Origin: Thermoleophilia bacterium
Lineage (GTDB): Bacteria > Actinomycetota > Thermoleophilia > Solirubrobacterales > 70-9
Reading direction: 5' to 3'
NCBI GenBank assembly: GCA_016650125.1
Contig: JAENWT010000004.1
Span: 124,001-188,000, forward strand
DNA: 64,000 nt
The notes beneath the pieces are model-generated. The model was given only the letters and a program-made list of their open reading frames with translations. It did not search any database and was not told where the DNA came from. Every line of letters starts with the position of its first letter. Within the stretch, counting starts at the first letter, position 1. A program made the translations under genes and the position numbers. Shown piece after piece: positions 43,399 through 52,952 of the stretch.

Positions 43399-44541
43399 AT
43401 GGATTCAATTGAACAAATCGGGACCTCGAGCAGAGAAACGGATCGGTTGGCCTTTCTGATCTACAAGGCACTCAGAGATCTTCCCTCGTCCGACAAGCAG
43501 CTGGTGCTCAATTCTCTGAAGTCCACTCCGGAGGTAAATCCGGCCCGCGCTGCCCTCATCCGGACTGCAGTGGAGCGGTTCGAAGTCGAGCGCGGAGGCC
43601 GGCTCTCGAAACGACGCTACGAAAGGTGGCGGGTAGAAACCGGAGACAAGTCGCTTCCGTCAGCCACATTCATTTCAACCACGTATGGCAGAACCTGGTC
43701 CAAAGCGATGGACGCGCTTGGTAGGCAACCTTCTCTCGAGCATTCTGCTTTTCGCCTCCGCGCGCTGGGCAAAGCGCCTGACTCGGACGAGGTCCTCGCC
43801 GACTTGGCTAGATGTGCCGCCGATCTAGACACAAACACTTTGAGATTCGCGGACTACCACAATTGGGCAAAGCAAAAGCAGCCACACGCGCCGGTCGGGA
43901 AGGTCTACCTGATGTCGGCCGGGTCGTTTATTAACCGCTTCCAGTCCTTCCGGCGAGCCCTCGTTTTGGCCGGCTTGAAACCAAACTCACTTGGCCGATG
44001 GGGTAACGCAGAGCACTACACGGACGACAGTGCGATCAGATCGCTGCGAGTAGCGACCGAGGAAGTTGCGCCGAGTGGAGCGATAACCATGGCCCAATAC
44101 AACAGATGGCGTCAAGGTAAATATTCGCGCGCGAATGAAACCGGGGAATGGCTTGCGATCCCCAGCTTCCATACCATCCGTTACCGACTTGGAACATGGC
44201 CCGAAGCACTTGCCGCGGCCGGCCTGGTATCGGAAGCGACCGCTGCCGGATTCTCCCGAGGGGCTGGTGCCAAGATGCCACCTAGCCAGATCGCCGATGG
44301 ACTGCTGCGTGCGAGCGAGAACCTTGGAGCTCGATTCACTTTCAAGGCTTACGTGCAGTGGCGAACCGCCGAAGCGAGAGACATGAGCAAGGTGCGACCC
44401 GCTTCGGTCTCGATCGTTCGAAGGGCTTTCGGAGGTTGGATTTCCGCCATGGACGCTCTGTGCAAAGGCCGGGCGAGTCTGGATCCGCAGGGATACCTTG
44501 TAGATGTCATCCTCGAACGGGGGGCCAAGCATGACAAGTGA
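43399..44541 (+). CDS. Protein of four homing-endonuclease-associated repeats
   Basis: A 380-residue protein made of repeated ~60-75-residue units, each with a helix-rich start, a Y-x-x-W turn and an ending like (R/Y)(F/L)G-x-W-x-x-A-(L/M)-x-A-(A)G. Examples are RYERWR...TYGRTWSKAMDALG, YHNWAK...FQSFRRALVLAGL, YNRWRQ...RLGTWPEALAAAGL and YVQWRT...AFGGWISAMDAL. These match the DNA-binding repeats (HNR/HNH_repeat) that accompany homing endonucleases, but no HNH or LAGLIDADG nuclease is seen. I chose ATG at 43399 over GTG at 43390. It overlaps a second gene of the same kind and starts the accessory island. Confidence 0.75.
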   Translation: MDSIEQIGTSSRETDRLAFLIYKALRDLPSSDKQLVLNSLKSTPEVNPARAALIRTAVERFEVERGGRLSKRRYERWRVETGDKSLPSATFISTTYGRTWSKAMDALGRQPSLEHSAFRLRALGKAPDSDEVLADLARCAADLDTNTLRFADYHNWAKQKQPHAPVGKVYLMSAGSFINRFQSFRRALVLAGLKPNSLGRWGNAEHYTDDSAIRSLRVATEEVAPSGAITMAQYNRWRQGKYSRANETGEWLAIPSFHTIRYRLGTWPEALAAAGLVSEATAAGFSRGAGAKMPPSQIADGLLRASENLGARFTFKAYVQWRTAEARDMSKVRPASVSIVRRAFGGWISAMDALCKGRASLDPQGYLVDVILERGAKHDK

Positions 44542-45106
44542 ACTTGCCCTCGCAGTCGCGTCGTTTTCAGCCGAATTGCCGAACCGGACGAAGGCTACCC
44601 TCGAGCATTTACTCAAACGGGACCTAGCCGAGAACGATCTGAAAGGCAAGGGACCAGAGATGCGACTTGGGCTACTTCTGGATCTGCTCAGTTCCGGAGA
44701 GGGTGAGTTTCCAACTGTTCGAACGTACGAGGAAATGCGAAACGGTCTGAGCGAAGACTGGCCATCCGCCTCTCAGCTTGTTCGGATCTATGGAAGCTGG
44801 CTCCTCGCCGTGAGGGCTGCCGCGTCTCTTGCCTCAGCTGGGCCCACGCGTCCGAAGAAAACGGCTTACCCGAGCCATCCGTATTCGCGCGACGAAATTC
44901 TCCATTCCCTTCTGAGATTCCGTTCTGAGCTCGGGCAATGGCCTACCAGCCATTCGGAGTACACGGCGTGGGCGACAATCAGCCGGGCCATCCAGCTCAG
45001 GTGGGGCACGACTCACGCACGAATTGCGAGCGTGACCGTGTTGCGAAGGAGATTCGGAACGCTCGAGTCAGCCATATCTGCCGCCGTTAGACGGGAGAAA
45101 CGCTAG
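44531..45106 (+). CDS. Second homing-endonuclease-associated-repeat protein
   Basis: A 191-residue basic protein with at least two repeats of the same type: TYEEMRNGLSEDWPSASQLVR with YGSWLLAVRAA, and SEYTAWATISRAIQLR ending in RRFGTLESAISAA. ATG at 44531 overlaps the previous gene by 11 bases, so the two are probably translated together and may act as partners. DNA binding is likely by family; no catalytic domain is present. Its end overlaps the convergent HxlR gene by four bases. Confidence 0.7.
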   Translation: MTSELALAVASFSAELPNRTKATLEHLLKRDLAENDLKGKGPEMRLGLLLDLLSSGEGEFPTVRTYEEMRNGLSEDWPSASQLVRIYGSWLLAVRAAASLASAGPTRPKKTAYPSHPYSRDEILHSLLRFRSELGQWPTSHSEYTAWATISRAIQLRWGTTHARIASVTVLRRRFGTLESAISAAVRREKR

Positions 45107-45444
45107 GCCGCAAGCGAAGGCAGGTCTTCGCTCGTCGCGACCGCTTCGATCAGGTCTGCGGCATGCGCCAGCTGTTGTCCGTGACTCGTGAGCGAGTACC
45201 TGGTCGAAACGGGCGGGCCTTCGATTACCGAACGCTCAATCATCCCCGTCTCGCGGAGTTCGGCCAGCCTGGCATTCACAACTCGCTTGGCGACAAGAGG
45301 GATGCCTTCGTCGATTTCTGTAAAACGGAGGCGGTCCTGATCCTTCAGCAGGAGCAGTATCTCGACGGTTCCGCGACGCTGAAACACCCGTCGAACCAGA
45401 GGCTCGTCGAGCCGGCGCCCAAGTTTTTCCCGGGTTAGCGTCAT
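45103..45444 (-). CDS. HxlR-family winged-helix regulator
   Basis: A 113-residue regulator with the HxlR pattern: EILLLLKDQDRLRFTEIDEGI near residue 28, RVVNARLAELRETGMIERSV near 54, and a wing with RYSLTSHGQQLAHA near 82. HxlR proteins usually have an N-terminal Cys; none is visible here. The ATG is at 45444. It is tail-to-tail with the repeat-protein genes. Target unknown. Confidence 0.85.
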   Translation of the reverse strand: MTLTREKLGRRLDEPLVRRVFQRRGTVEILLLLKDQDRLRFTEIDEGIPLVAKRVVNARLAELRETGMIERSVIEGPPVSTRYSLTSHGQQLAHAADLIEAVATSEDLPSLAA

Positions 45445-45800
45445 AACGACAGGTTACGCTGCCGGGAAATTGACGACCTATTAGTTACGGGAGGACTTCC
45501 AAGGCACCAAACCCGTTTTCTCAAATCCAGATATCCACGGGCAGCATTTGATTGGGTCGCTGACAGAAGGAGATTCATCAATCGACACCGTCAGTCATCC
45601 ACAGAAAGAAATTCAGTCCGAAGCGTCCCATGTGAGTTTGTTGGAACCAGAGCATTACTGATTTAGCCAATCAGCCCGGCTTGACTAGTTAGCGGATAGC
45701 TACCGTTCGTTCAAGCAGTGGATCCAAACCGAGGACCCTTGGTCCAGTTAGGAACCCATTGTTTTTTACGCACGAGAAGTCTGATTTAAGTCGACGCAAC
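45445..45800. other. Gene-free stretch before the transposase
   Basis: AT-richer than the surroundings. I see no tRNA, terminator or convincing inverted repeat that would mark the left end of an insertion sequence. A 74-codon frame on the minus strand (45689-45913) has unconvincing composition. It probably holds the promoter of the HxlR gene and the left flank of the transposon. Confidence 0.5.
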
Positions 45801-45923
45801 ATGGCACCAAAGAAATCTGATTCAAGAGCGATTGAAGGATCACGAATCAGGTGGAGTGACAATTCGCGAAGACACGAATGGTTGAGGAGGTTGGCCGAGG
45901 CGGCCCGACGCACCGACGCCTGA
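45801..45923 (+). CDS. Short basic leader frame before transposase
   Basis: ATG at 45801 opens 40 codons (MAPKKSDSRAIEGSRIRWSD and a second half rich in Arg) ending in TGA at 45921-45923. The transposase GTG follows at the very next base and in the same frame. The two may once have been one frame now interrupted by the TGA, or this may be a translated leader. Confidence that it is expressed is low. Confidence 0.3.
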   Translation: MAPKKSDSRAIEGSRIRWSDNSRRHEWLRRLAEAARRTDA

Positions 45924-47639
45924 GTGGCCTCGCCATCAGGCCACCCTCACGGCGGGCCCGAATCGAACCGGGTTGTCGATTCGGAGAGTGACGCTGACCG
46001 GACGGTCACGCGTACCTATTCGGACGACGTTCACCGATCCCCAGGTGTCATCCCGCGGAGGCATCGGCTCGTTGAATTGGAGATCCTGGCCGAAGAGAGG
46101 CTAAAGCGCAAGGGCTTTGATCCTGAAGAGATCGAAAAGGTTCTGGAAGCAGAATTCCGAAGCCCGGTTACTAGAGATCGTCGGTTCAACAAGGCCTGGG
46201 AGCGCCTCGCTCGCATCTCAAGGACGTTTCCGCGCCAGCATGTAATTCCGCTGATTGAATCAGCCGCGATTCGCCGCATCCCCGAGGTAGCCTGGTTCGC
46301 AAATTGGTTTGCGACCCATGATGGTCCGGGACCTCAGCCCGGCGGGCTGGGCACCGCGACGGCACTCTCGCTCGCGCTCGAAGGTGGTCCCCCGAATTTC
46401 CTTGCCCGCATGAAGCTGTTCGGCCATGCGGATGCCCTGCGTGGCTACGCGTACGACTACATCGACGTGAAAAAGAAAACGAGCGCGTATGAGCAATGGC
46501 ACAAGTCGTGCGATCGACGAGCCCCTGACTCGGTACTCCACGTAAGCCTCGCGCTGATCAAAAAGCTGGCGAAACTTCTCGATGACCCAAACAACAAGCA
46601 CCGGCCAAGAGTCGGTCAGTATCTCGTGGTCGACGGCACACAGCAACAAGCCGACGTTCGGCAGGTGTTCCCTTTGGGCAAGAAGCACGCGAAGTTCCTA
46701 GACCGCGACTACGAAGGACTTGGATACGTGCGTCACCAACGAGGCGACGGTTCGGAACTAAAACGAAACCACGGCTACAACATCGTGGTCATCTCCGACC
46801 TGGCAACCGGTCTGCCCCTCGTCTGGCACGTGATCCCGGCCGGCGGGGATGAAAGAGCGGCCACAATCGAAATGCTGGAGATACTCTTTCGGATCTGGCC
46901 CGAGTGCCCCGCAGAAGTTCTACTGGGCGACTCTCTCTACGACCACAGCATCCAGTTCTCCCGGGAACTGGAGTTCATCTGGAACCTGCATCCGCTTTTC
47001 ACCCCTCACGGATCAAGGTCTGACTCGGCCTCAGAGTTCGCGGCCACGAACGGCGTCCCACCGTGCCCGCATTCGGCCAGTAACTACATGCACCTCGAGA
47101 AGGCTGAGAAGTTCTTCAATGGACTTGACGGAGTGGCCAAGGGCTCCGCCCGCGGCGAGGAGCCCCCAAATCGGCAGGCATTCAATCGCTGGGTTTGCCC
47201 TGAAGGAATCTGCAAACCAATAAACGTCTATTTCGACAAGGACCCGAGGCGCAACTCGTACTTTCCCCAAGCCGGTGACCATGGCCGATACTTCTTTCGG
47301 GCGGCAGCGATGCCGTATCGAAATTCAGCAGAATCGATCTTTGCCGAAGTGAAAGCTCTTCTTCTGTTTGGTCCTCTCACGAACAGGGTTCGCTACGCGA
47401 AGACCCACCGCGAGGCCATGTTCGCCTTCGGAATGGCATTCATGGGATTGGTTGCCAAACGATTTGCGCACGAGATAGGCCTCTACGAGGAGATCAAGCT
47501 GCGAGCGGAAAGTGTGGGGCTCCTGACTCCTCCATCGATCGATCAGCCGGCACCCGGCCCCGACCATCAGCAGCTCGCGGTCATACGTGAACTGGATCCG
47601 CAGGACCCGCCGCCGCCTGAATCGTTCATCGATCCGTGA
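45924..47639 (+). CDS. DDE-type transposase
   Basis: A 571-residue protein with transposase features: VVDGTQQQADVRQVFP near residue 233, LPLVWHVIPAGGDERAATIEML near 297, LLGDSLYDHSIQF near 332, and the late NSAESIFAEVKALLLFG near 470 that supplies the catalytic Glu, giving D-D-E spacing as in IS4/IS1182-like elements. The first 50 residues after the GTG start look non-domain-like, so translation may begin later. No terminal inverted repeats or target duplication were found by eye, so element ends are undefined and it may be immobile. Confidence 0.8.
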   Translation: MASPSGHPHGGPESNRVVDSESDADRTVTRTYSDDVHRSPGVIPRRHRLVELEILAEERLKRKGFDPEEIEKVLEAEFRSPVTRDRRFNKAWERLARISRTFPRQHVIPLIESAAIRRIPEVAWFANWFATHDGPGPQPGGLGTATALSLALEGGPPNFLARMKLFGHADALRGYAYDYIDVKKKTSAYEQWHKSCDRRAPDSVLHVSLALIKKLAKLLDDPNNKHRPRVGQYLVVDGTQQQADVRQVFPLGKKHAKFLDRDYEGLGYVRHQRGDGSELKRNHGYNIVVISDLATGLPLVWHVIPAGGDERAATIEMLEILFRIWPECPAEVLLGDSLYDHSIQFSRELEFIWNLHPLFTPHGSRSDSASEFAATNGVPPCPHSASNYMHLEKAEKFFNGLDGVAKGSARGEEPPNRQAFNRWVCPEGICKPINVYFDKDPRRNSYFPQAGDHGRYFFRAAAMPYRNSAESIFAEVKALLLFGPLTNRVRYAKTHREAMFAFGMAFMGLVAKRFAHEIGLYEEIKLRAESVGLLTPPSIDQPAPGPDHQQLAVIRELDPQDPPPPESFIDP

Positions 47640-47822
47640 TGAGCAAACTGCGGCGAGTCGTGATCGAAAACTCGGCTGCTGTCGTGCGAGAGCGGGCCGG
47701 GTGTGCGGTCCTCGCAACACGATGTTTCAGCTCACGCGGTGCCGAACCGCGAAAGTCGAGTCCGCGACCAGCCGTAAATTAGGGCAAAGCATGTATGACG
47801 ACCGACAGAGATTGCGTTTCGA

Positions 47823-49838
47823 ATGGGCCTAAACGCGGACGCGCCCATTGCCAAACCAGCGGACGATCTCCTTGGTCGCGAAGGACTGATTCGTGAACTT
47901 GCCCTGACAATCGACGAAGCCCCCGGTACACGAGGCTTTGTTATCGGCCTGACGGGGTCATGGGGTTTGGGCAAGACGTCTCTCCTCAACCTTTTGGAAG
48001 GCGCGATGAACGAGTCCCAGGTTCTGTTCCGCTTTGAACCATGGCTATTTGCGGGAACCGCAGAGCTGGTGGAGCGATTCTTTTCCGAGCTCTCCACCGA
48101 CTTGAAGTCTTCAAATTCCCAGAAGCTCCACGATCTCGGACGGGCGGCCGCTGGATATAGCCACGCTCTAGCGCCGCTCGCCTCACTAATTGTTGGCCCC
48201 CTGGGCTCGGCCCTCAAAATTCCCCGCAGCCTCGTCAAAGAAGAACGATCTGTTTTGGCCCAGCGGGAACTTATTACGACCGCTCTCGAAGACCTCGAAA
48301 AACCGATAGTCGTGTTTATCGACGACCTGGATCGCTTAGACCCCTCGGACCTTCGAGAAGTAATGCGTCTCGTCCGCCTGGTCGGCGACCTCCCGAACCT
48401 GCTCTATGTGATGGCGTACGACCAGCAGACCACCGAGCGAAACCTCAAGATGTCCGGGATAAAGAATGGTGCCTCGTACTTGGAAAAGATCGTCCAGGTA
48501 ACGATCCCGGTTCCGCCCCTCTCCCCTGAAAAGTCCAGCGAGCTGACGCTCCAATTTCTCAACGAAGGCATTGACGATGGCTCCCTCATTGAATGGAATT
48601 CACGAATTTGGGGCGACCTCTACGACGGGTGCCTTGACGGATACTTCTCCACAGTCCGAGACGCGCGCCGCTTCTCAAATTCAGCGCCTATTGCCTTGAG
48701 GGTCTGCGGACAAGAAGTCGCCTCTATGGATGTTTTGGCCCTTGAGGCCATCCGTGTCTTCGACCCACAGGTTCACCTCAAGCTCCCCGAAGTCACCAGC
48801 GTCCTGGTCCCTGGCCTCAAAGATTGGATCCCCTTCGACGAAGACGTGAGACGCGACAAGGCCAAGAAGCAGCTCGACTCTCTCCTCAAGAAAAGTATCT
48901 ACCCAGAGACAACGAGAAAAGTCCTGGCGAAGCTCTTCCCCGAGCTGGCAGACCTGTTAGCCATGCCAGGTCCGGAGATTGTGCCCGACGACCCTCAAGT
49001 GGAGAAACGCGTTTCTGCCTCTCCCGTGTTCCACCATTACGTCCACAACCGCTTACCCAGCAACGAGGTGTCCTCCGAAACATTGGACCGCGCTCTGGGG
49101 TCGATGTCGAACGGACAGGAATTTGAGGATGTGCTTGATGAGACGGAAGGCAACAAGATGCCGAGTCTCCTTACCAGACTCGGGCGTTCTGTTGACCGAG
49201 TCGAAGACATCGACGTTGATGGGAGCAGCCAGGCCTTGGTGCGTTCAATCCCAAGGATCGAAGGAAGTTATGGCCTCTTCGGCAAGGATCCGTACCGGCT
49301 AGGGGCGGAGTTGATCGAAAAATTGTTCGAACGTCTACCGGATCATGAGGCCCGAGTCGAGTCCGCCCTACGGGCGATCGACGCTTCACCAAACCTTACG
49401 GTCAAGGCCGAATTGTTTCGACGTTGGAGACTGCCGGCCGACGGACCCTCCTCGCGACCCGAACTAGATTTGTTCACTGGTGACGTGTTCGAGGATCTCG
49501 AATCACAAATTGCGGATGAAGTTGTCGCGGCTGATCTGTCCGGCGAAAAAAATGCCTTCTGGGTTCTCGGATTCGTCGAACACCAGAAGGGATCAGAAGC
49601 CGTGCTCCAAAAATTGAAGGAGCCTGGGGTACTGGCGGCCGCATTGTGTTCTTACAACACGGAGCTACGTCCACTCTCGAGCGGAGGGGCTACCTTCCAT
49701 TTGGAGAAACTTGTCGAACGGGCAGGCCCGGATGTCCTGGACCTAGTCCGTGATTTCGTTGAGTCAGGCGAAGGTCTAACCGACGACGAATTCGCGGGGC
49801 TGAAAGGTGCGCTAAAGGGATATGAACATAAGCCGTAA
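47823..49838 (+). CDS. KAP-family P-loop NTPase
   Basis: A 671-residue NTPase. Walker A is GSWGLGKTSL at residues 45-54 and Walker B VVFIDDLDRLDPSDL near 162, followed by FRFEPWLFAGTAEL between them, all typical of KAP P-loop proteins. No membrane helices are obvious, unlike many KAP proteins. KAP NTPases are recurrent in anti-phage loci. Here it lies between a transposase and an OLD-family nuclease encoded on the other strand, whose gene ends 41 bp away. The ATG at 47823 lacks a strong ribosome-binding site. Confidence 0.85.
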   Translation: MGLNADAPIAKPADDLLGREGLIRELALTIDEAPGTRGFVIGLTGSWGLGKTSLLNLLEGAMNESQVLFRFEPWLFAGTAELVERFFSELSTDLKSSNSQKLHDLGRAAAGYSHALAPLASLIVGPLGSALKIPRSLVKEERSVLAQRELITTALEDLEKPIVVFIDDLDRLDPSDLREVMRLVRLVGDLPNLLYVMAYDQQTTERNLKMSGIKNGASYLEKIVQVTIPVPPLSPEKSSELTLQFLNEGIDDGSLIEWNSRIWGDLYDGCLDGYFSTVRDARRFSNSAPIALRVCGQEVASMDVLALEAIRVFDPQVHLKLPEVTSVLVPGLKDWIPFDEDVRRDKAKKQLDSLLKKSIYPETTRKVLAKLFPELADLLAMPGPEIVPDDPQVEKRVSASPVFHHYVHNRLPSNEVSSETLDRALGSMSNGQEFEDVLDETEGNKMPSLLTRLGRSVDRVEDIDVDGSSQALVRSIPRIEGSYGLFGKDPYRLGAELIEKLFERLPDHEARVESALRAIDASPNLTVKAELFRRWRLPADGPSSRPELDLFTGDVFEDLESQIADEVVAADLSGEKNAFWVLGFVEHQKGSEAVLQKLKEPGVLAAALCSYNTELRPLSSGGATFHLEKLVERAGPDVLDLVRDFVESGEGLTDDEFAGLKGALKGYEHKP

Positions 49839-49879
49839 CGCTAGTCGCGAGCCGTCCCAAGAAATAGTCGATCCCTTGG

Positions 49880-52246
49880 TCAATCGGGTATGGAGAGCGT
49901 CGCCCCGACCTGAGGGGCCTCTCGCCGCTTCACGGGAAGCGCTTCAACTCGATGTCGAAAGTCATCGAAGCCCTTGACCTCATCGAGAGGATTCTGGCTC
50001 AGTTCAAAATCACCGCGCAGACGAGCAATTTCGGAACGAACTGCCTCATCCGCGACCTCTCCTTCTTCCAGGCCGGCTTCCACCCGACGAAGAAATTGGT
50101 TCGCCTTATCTTTGACCAGACCTCCCACGTTTTCGGCGAGAAATTCCGAGACGAGACGATCGAGTTCGCCGCCACGTCTACGCCTGCTTTCGTCGCGTTG
50201 CGCGTTTTCGAGCCGTCCGGCAAGAGCCCCGATCATCAGGCGGAAGTTGCTCTGCATCGGTCTTAGCCCTTTAGCGTTGCTTCCGACACCATGCTCTGCG
50301 ACAAGGCCTACTACCTCGCGGGCGAAGCCGACCTTGGGCAACTCCGCTCCCTCGAATGCATCCGAGTAAACAGCTTTCAGCGCAGCAAAAAGACCGACGC
50401 CGTCCTTTCCCATTTTTGAGACCACCTCGTCAACGCTCAGCTCATTGGCAGCAGAGAGTCCGGGGGTGTGGTCCGCGCATCGAACAGCAGCCGACACCGC
50501 GATCGTCATTGGAATCAAGTCTTCGAGTTCCTTGATCTCGAGCCCATCGGAAACTTCGCAGCCGGCCTGTTCCGCCAGCTCCCCGACCTGCACGATGAAC
50601 TCGTCGCCCAGAAGGGGTTTGCCTCCTACATCCGACTTTCTCAGGCGCTTAACGGCCTCTTGGCCAGCATTATCGCTATCAAGCAGGGCTACGCAGGGAG
50701 GTTTGAGCGCGTCGCGTCCGCGTGCGAGGTAGACAAGATAGGGCACGTTCGGCGCGCCGCCCGACGGAACGACTGTGACGTTGTTGAGGTCCAGCAGCTC
50801 GCTGGGTGGAATTTTCTCGATGCGGCGCAGGCGGGTGTTCATGCCCGCCAAAAGAATTTGGTCAGCCAAACCTTCGACTATAAGATTGGCTCCTCCGATG
50901 AATGCAGTTTCGGCGACTTGTGGTCCGAGCGCGGAGCGCAGCGGCTCGTAATGAGTTCGAGCCACGTCCTTCACAACACGGGTCCCCTGGTCGTTCGTAC
51001 CCTTGTCGAGAACACGAATTCGGTGTCCGGCATTTCGGTTGATTAAGAACGGCGAATGGGTCACGTAGATGACTTGGTCTCGGCGCGAGTAGTCAGAAGG
51101 TCTGGCGAATTCCTCGAGGATCGTCAATAAGTCCTGCTGCCCCTCCCCGGAGAGATATGCGTCAGGTTCGTCGACGAGCAAGAGAACGGGCCTTCCTTCG
51201 GGCCGCTTCATCGCCAGTAGTTGTATGTAGTAACTGAGAAAGAAGCTGAGACCTTTGCTCCGCTCGTTGAAAGAGTATGAGCGACCCGTTCGATCGTGGA
51301 CTGTGAAGGAAAGCCCATACTCTTGAGCGTCGACAAGCAATCTGAAGTCCTTGTCTTGGCGCCAAACGTGCGAAAAGTTCAAACGCCTCGTGAGGGCTTC
51401 GTTCATCTGCCCCTCGATCGCTTTCGCCTGGCCGTCTTTGCCGTCACGGATTGCGTTGCTGAGGTCATTCACGCGCTCAGGGTCGATCTGGGCTACATCA
51501 AAGAGGAGTTGCCGCGCCATTCGTTCCCCCGCCTGGCGCTTGAGCAGGTCTTCGTGGGAGGGTTGGACAGTTGCGGCGCTGACGATCTCGTCTGCCTTGG
51601 CATTGAGGCTCGGCACGTCGACGACTCCATCCAATGCCTCTGCCATCTTTGACCGGCGTATTCGTGTTCCTAGGGGACTTGGGCCTTCCTCGCGGAGAGC
51701 CTCGTAAGAAACCTCGTCAGGAATCGACACCCGGGTTTCAAGCTTTTCGGGCACCGGGAGACGCGCCAGTAGTTCGTCGGTGAGCGAGTCGCTCAACTCT
51801 ATTGGTGTCCCATCAGGCTCAAACAATTGCGCGGCGTGGTCGCCGCGTCGGACAACCCTAATTCTATCGCCAGGTTTGAAGCGTTCGCCGAGCGCCTCCA
51901 GCTCCCTCAAGTCCTGTTTATCGATCTCGGCTTCAAGGCCCAGGTCGGGCTCTCTTAAGCCTCCTTTCTCGACTGAGAAGAGAGGTGAATAGCGGCAGAA
52001 ATCCTCGCGGGAAATTTCTGCGCCCGTCAGAGCTTGTGCCGCAGCATCAACAAGGTGACTCTTCCCGGATTCGTTTGCGCCTACGATCGCTGTCACATCA
52101 GGTTCGATCAAAACACGGACAAAAGGTCTGACCTGGCCTTCGACTAAATCCCATTCGAGGACCTCGTTGGCTTCCAAACGAGCTCGGCGCTCATAGTCGT
52201 AGTTGAATGAACGAAAGAATCGAAGGTCCAATTCTGTAAGTCGCAT
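49880..52246 (-). CDS. OLD-family ATP-dependent nuclease (AAA + Toprim)
   Basis: A 788-residue protein with an SMC/ABC-type ATPase followed by a Toprim nuclease. Walker A GANESGKSH is at residues 56-64, Walker B VLLLVDEPDAYLSGEGQ near 355, THSPFLIN near 398. Toprim motifs are LIVEGLADQILLAG near 455 and ALLDSDNAGQEAVKRL near 519. A helical C-terminal part follows. OLD nucleases act in phage exclusion, and related ones form the Gabija core (GajA) with a UvrD-like GajB. No helicase partner is adjacent, so this looks like a stand-alone OLD gene in a defence cluster. Confidence 0.85.
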   Translation of the reverse strand: MRLTELDLRFFRSFNYDYERRARLEANEVLEWDLVEGQVRPFVRVLIEPDVTAIVGANESGKSHLVDAAAQALTGAEISREDFCRYSPLFSVEKGGLREPDLGLEAEIDKQDLRELEALGERFKPGDRIRVVRRGDHAAQLFEPDGTPIELSDSLTDELLARLPVPEKLETRVSIPDEVSYEALREEGPSPLGTRIRRSKMAEALDGVVDVPSLNAKADEIVSAATVQPSHEDLLKRQAGERMARQLLFDVAQIDPERVNDLSNAIRDGKDGQAKAIEGQMNEALTRRLNFSHVWRQDKDFRLLVDAQEYGLSFTVHDRTGRSYSFNERSKGLSFFLSYYIQLLAMKRPEGRPVLLLVDEPDAYLSGEGQQDLLTILEEFARPSDYSRRDQVIYVTHSPFLINRNAGHRIRVLDKGTNDQGTRVVKDVARTHYEPLRSALGPQVAETAFIGGANLIVEGLADQILLAGMNTRLRRIEKIPPSELLDLNNVTVVPSGGAPNVPYLVYLARGRDALKPPCVALLDSDNAGQEAVKRLRKSDVGGKPLLGDEFIVQVGELAEQAGCEVSDGLEIKELEDLIPMTIAVSAAVRCADHTPGLSAANELSVDEVVSKMGKDGVGLFAALKAVYSDAFEGAELPKVGFAREVVGLVAEHGVGSNAKGLRPMQSNFRLMIGALAGRLENAQRDESRRRRGGELDRLVSEFLAENVGGLVKDKANQFLRRVEAGLEEGEVADEAVRSEIARLRGDFELSQNPLDEVKGFDDFRHRVEALPVKRREAPQVGATLSIPD

Positions 52247-52486
52247 CCGTTCAAACTAGATGTCACCTCGGACGAAGGCCTACAAGTCAGGATCATGGTT
52301 CGTCGGCACGTCGCCTGGCGCCGGCTCGCCGTTCGGCTCCATCGGCCATCGGAGGTTGAGCGCTGCTTCCGCTGACCCTGAAGTTGACGACGCATCGGTT
52401 GGGATCAACGATCGATTGCCGTCAGATCTTTGCGGTAGGCGGAGACTTGTCCGCAATGCCTGGTTCCGAACAGATATTGGAGTCCC

Positions 52487-52876
52487 TTGGACGCCGATGA
52501 CGAAGCGACCCAAGACGAGAGTCGGTTGATCCCATTGGCCGAAGGGTCAGTTCGAGCCGCCGGCTCCTTGTCTTCGACAGGCATTCGCGTCTTTGTCGAT
52601 TGGAACAATGGCGAACTTTCTGGCCACGACTCCGGAGTTCTTGAATTCGAACGGGCGATTCAAAATCAATTAGTTGTTCGGATGCCTCACACCCATCCTT
52701 CATCGTGCTACGCGAGCGTCGAGAGTAAAGCTGATTTCTTCGGCACCGCTTCGAGCCTTTTGGTGGACTGCACATTTAGTGAACCAGTTCCCCTCTACAA
52801 CGTTCGAGGAGACGTCCGCACACTCGGGCCTCAATCAGATCCCGATCTTCTTGATCTCGGTTCTCTCCACGAGTAG
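52487..52876 (+). CDS. Hypothetical protein, possibly a remnant
   Basis: A 129-residue frame starting with TTG at 52487; it is open back to 52439, where codons read ETCPQCLVPNRYW, hinting at a lost upstream part with a Cys pair. The body (for example GIRVFVDWNNGELSGHDSG) resembles no family I know. No ribosome-binding site is clear. It lies in the 700-bp gap between the OLD nuclease and the restriction-modification gene. It may be real, a fragment, or noise. Confidence 0.35.
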   Translation: MDADDEATQDESRLIPLAEGSVRAAGSLSSTGIRVFVDWNNGELSGHDSGVLEFERAIQNQLVVRMPHTHPSSCYASVESKADFFGTASSLLVDCTFSEPVPLYNVRGDVRTLGPQSDPDLLDLGSLHE

Positions 52877-52952
52877 AAACCAGCTAGCAGTTTCAATTGT
52901 GTCCGTCGTCATTCTCTATTTGTTTTCGCTTATAGACCCGTAGCGTCGGAGC

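Noticed and set aside
45689-45913. 74-codon minus-strand gene upstream of the transposase
   Set aside because: No ribosome-binding site, no recognisable motif, and it overlaps the leader frame on the other strand.
49880-52246. Gabija system
   Set aside because: The nuclease is GajA-like in architecture, but no UvrD/Rep-like GajB helicase gene is adjacent.
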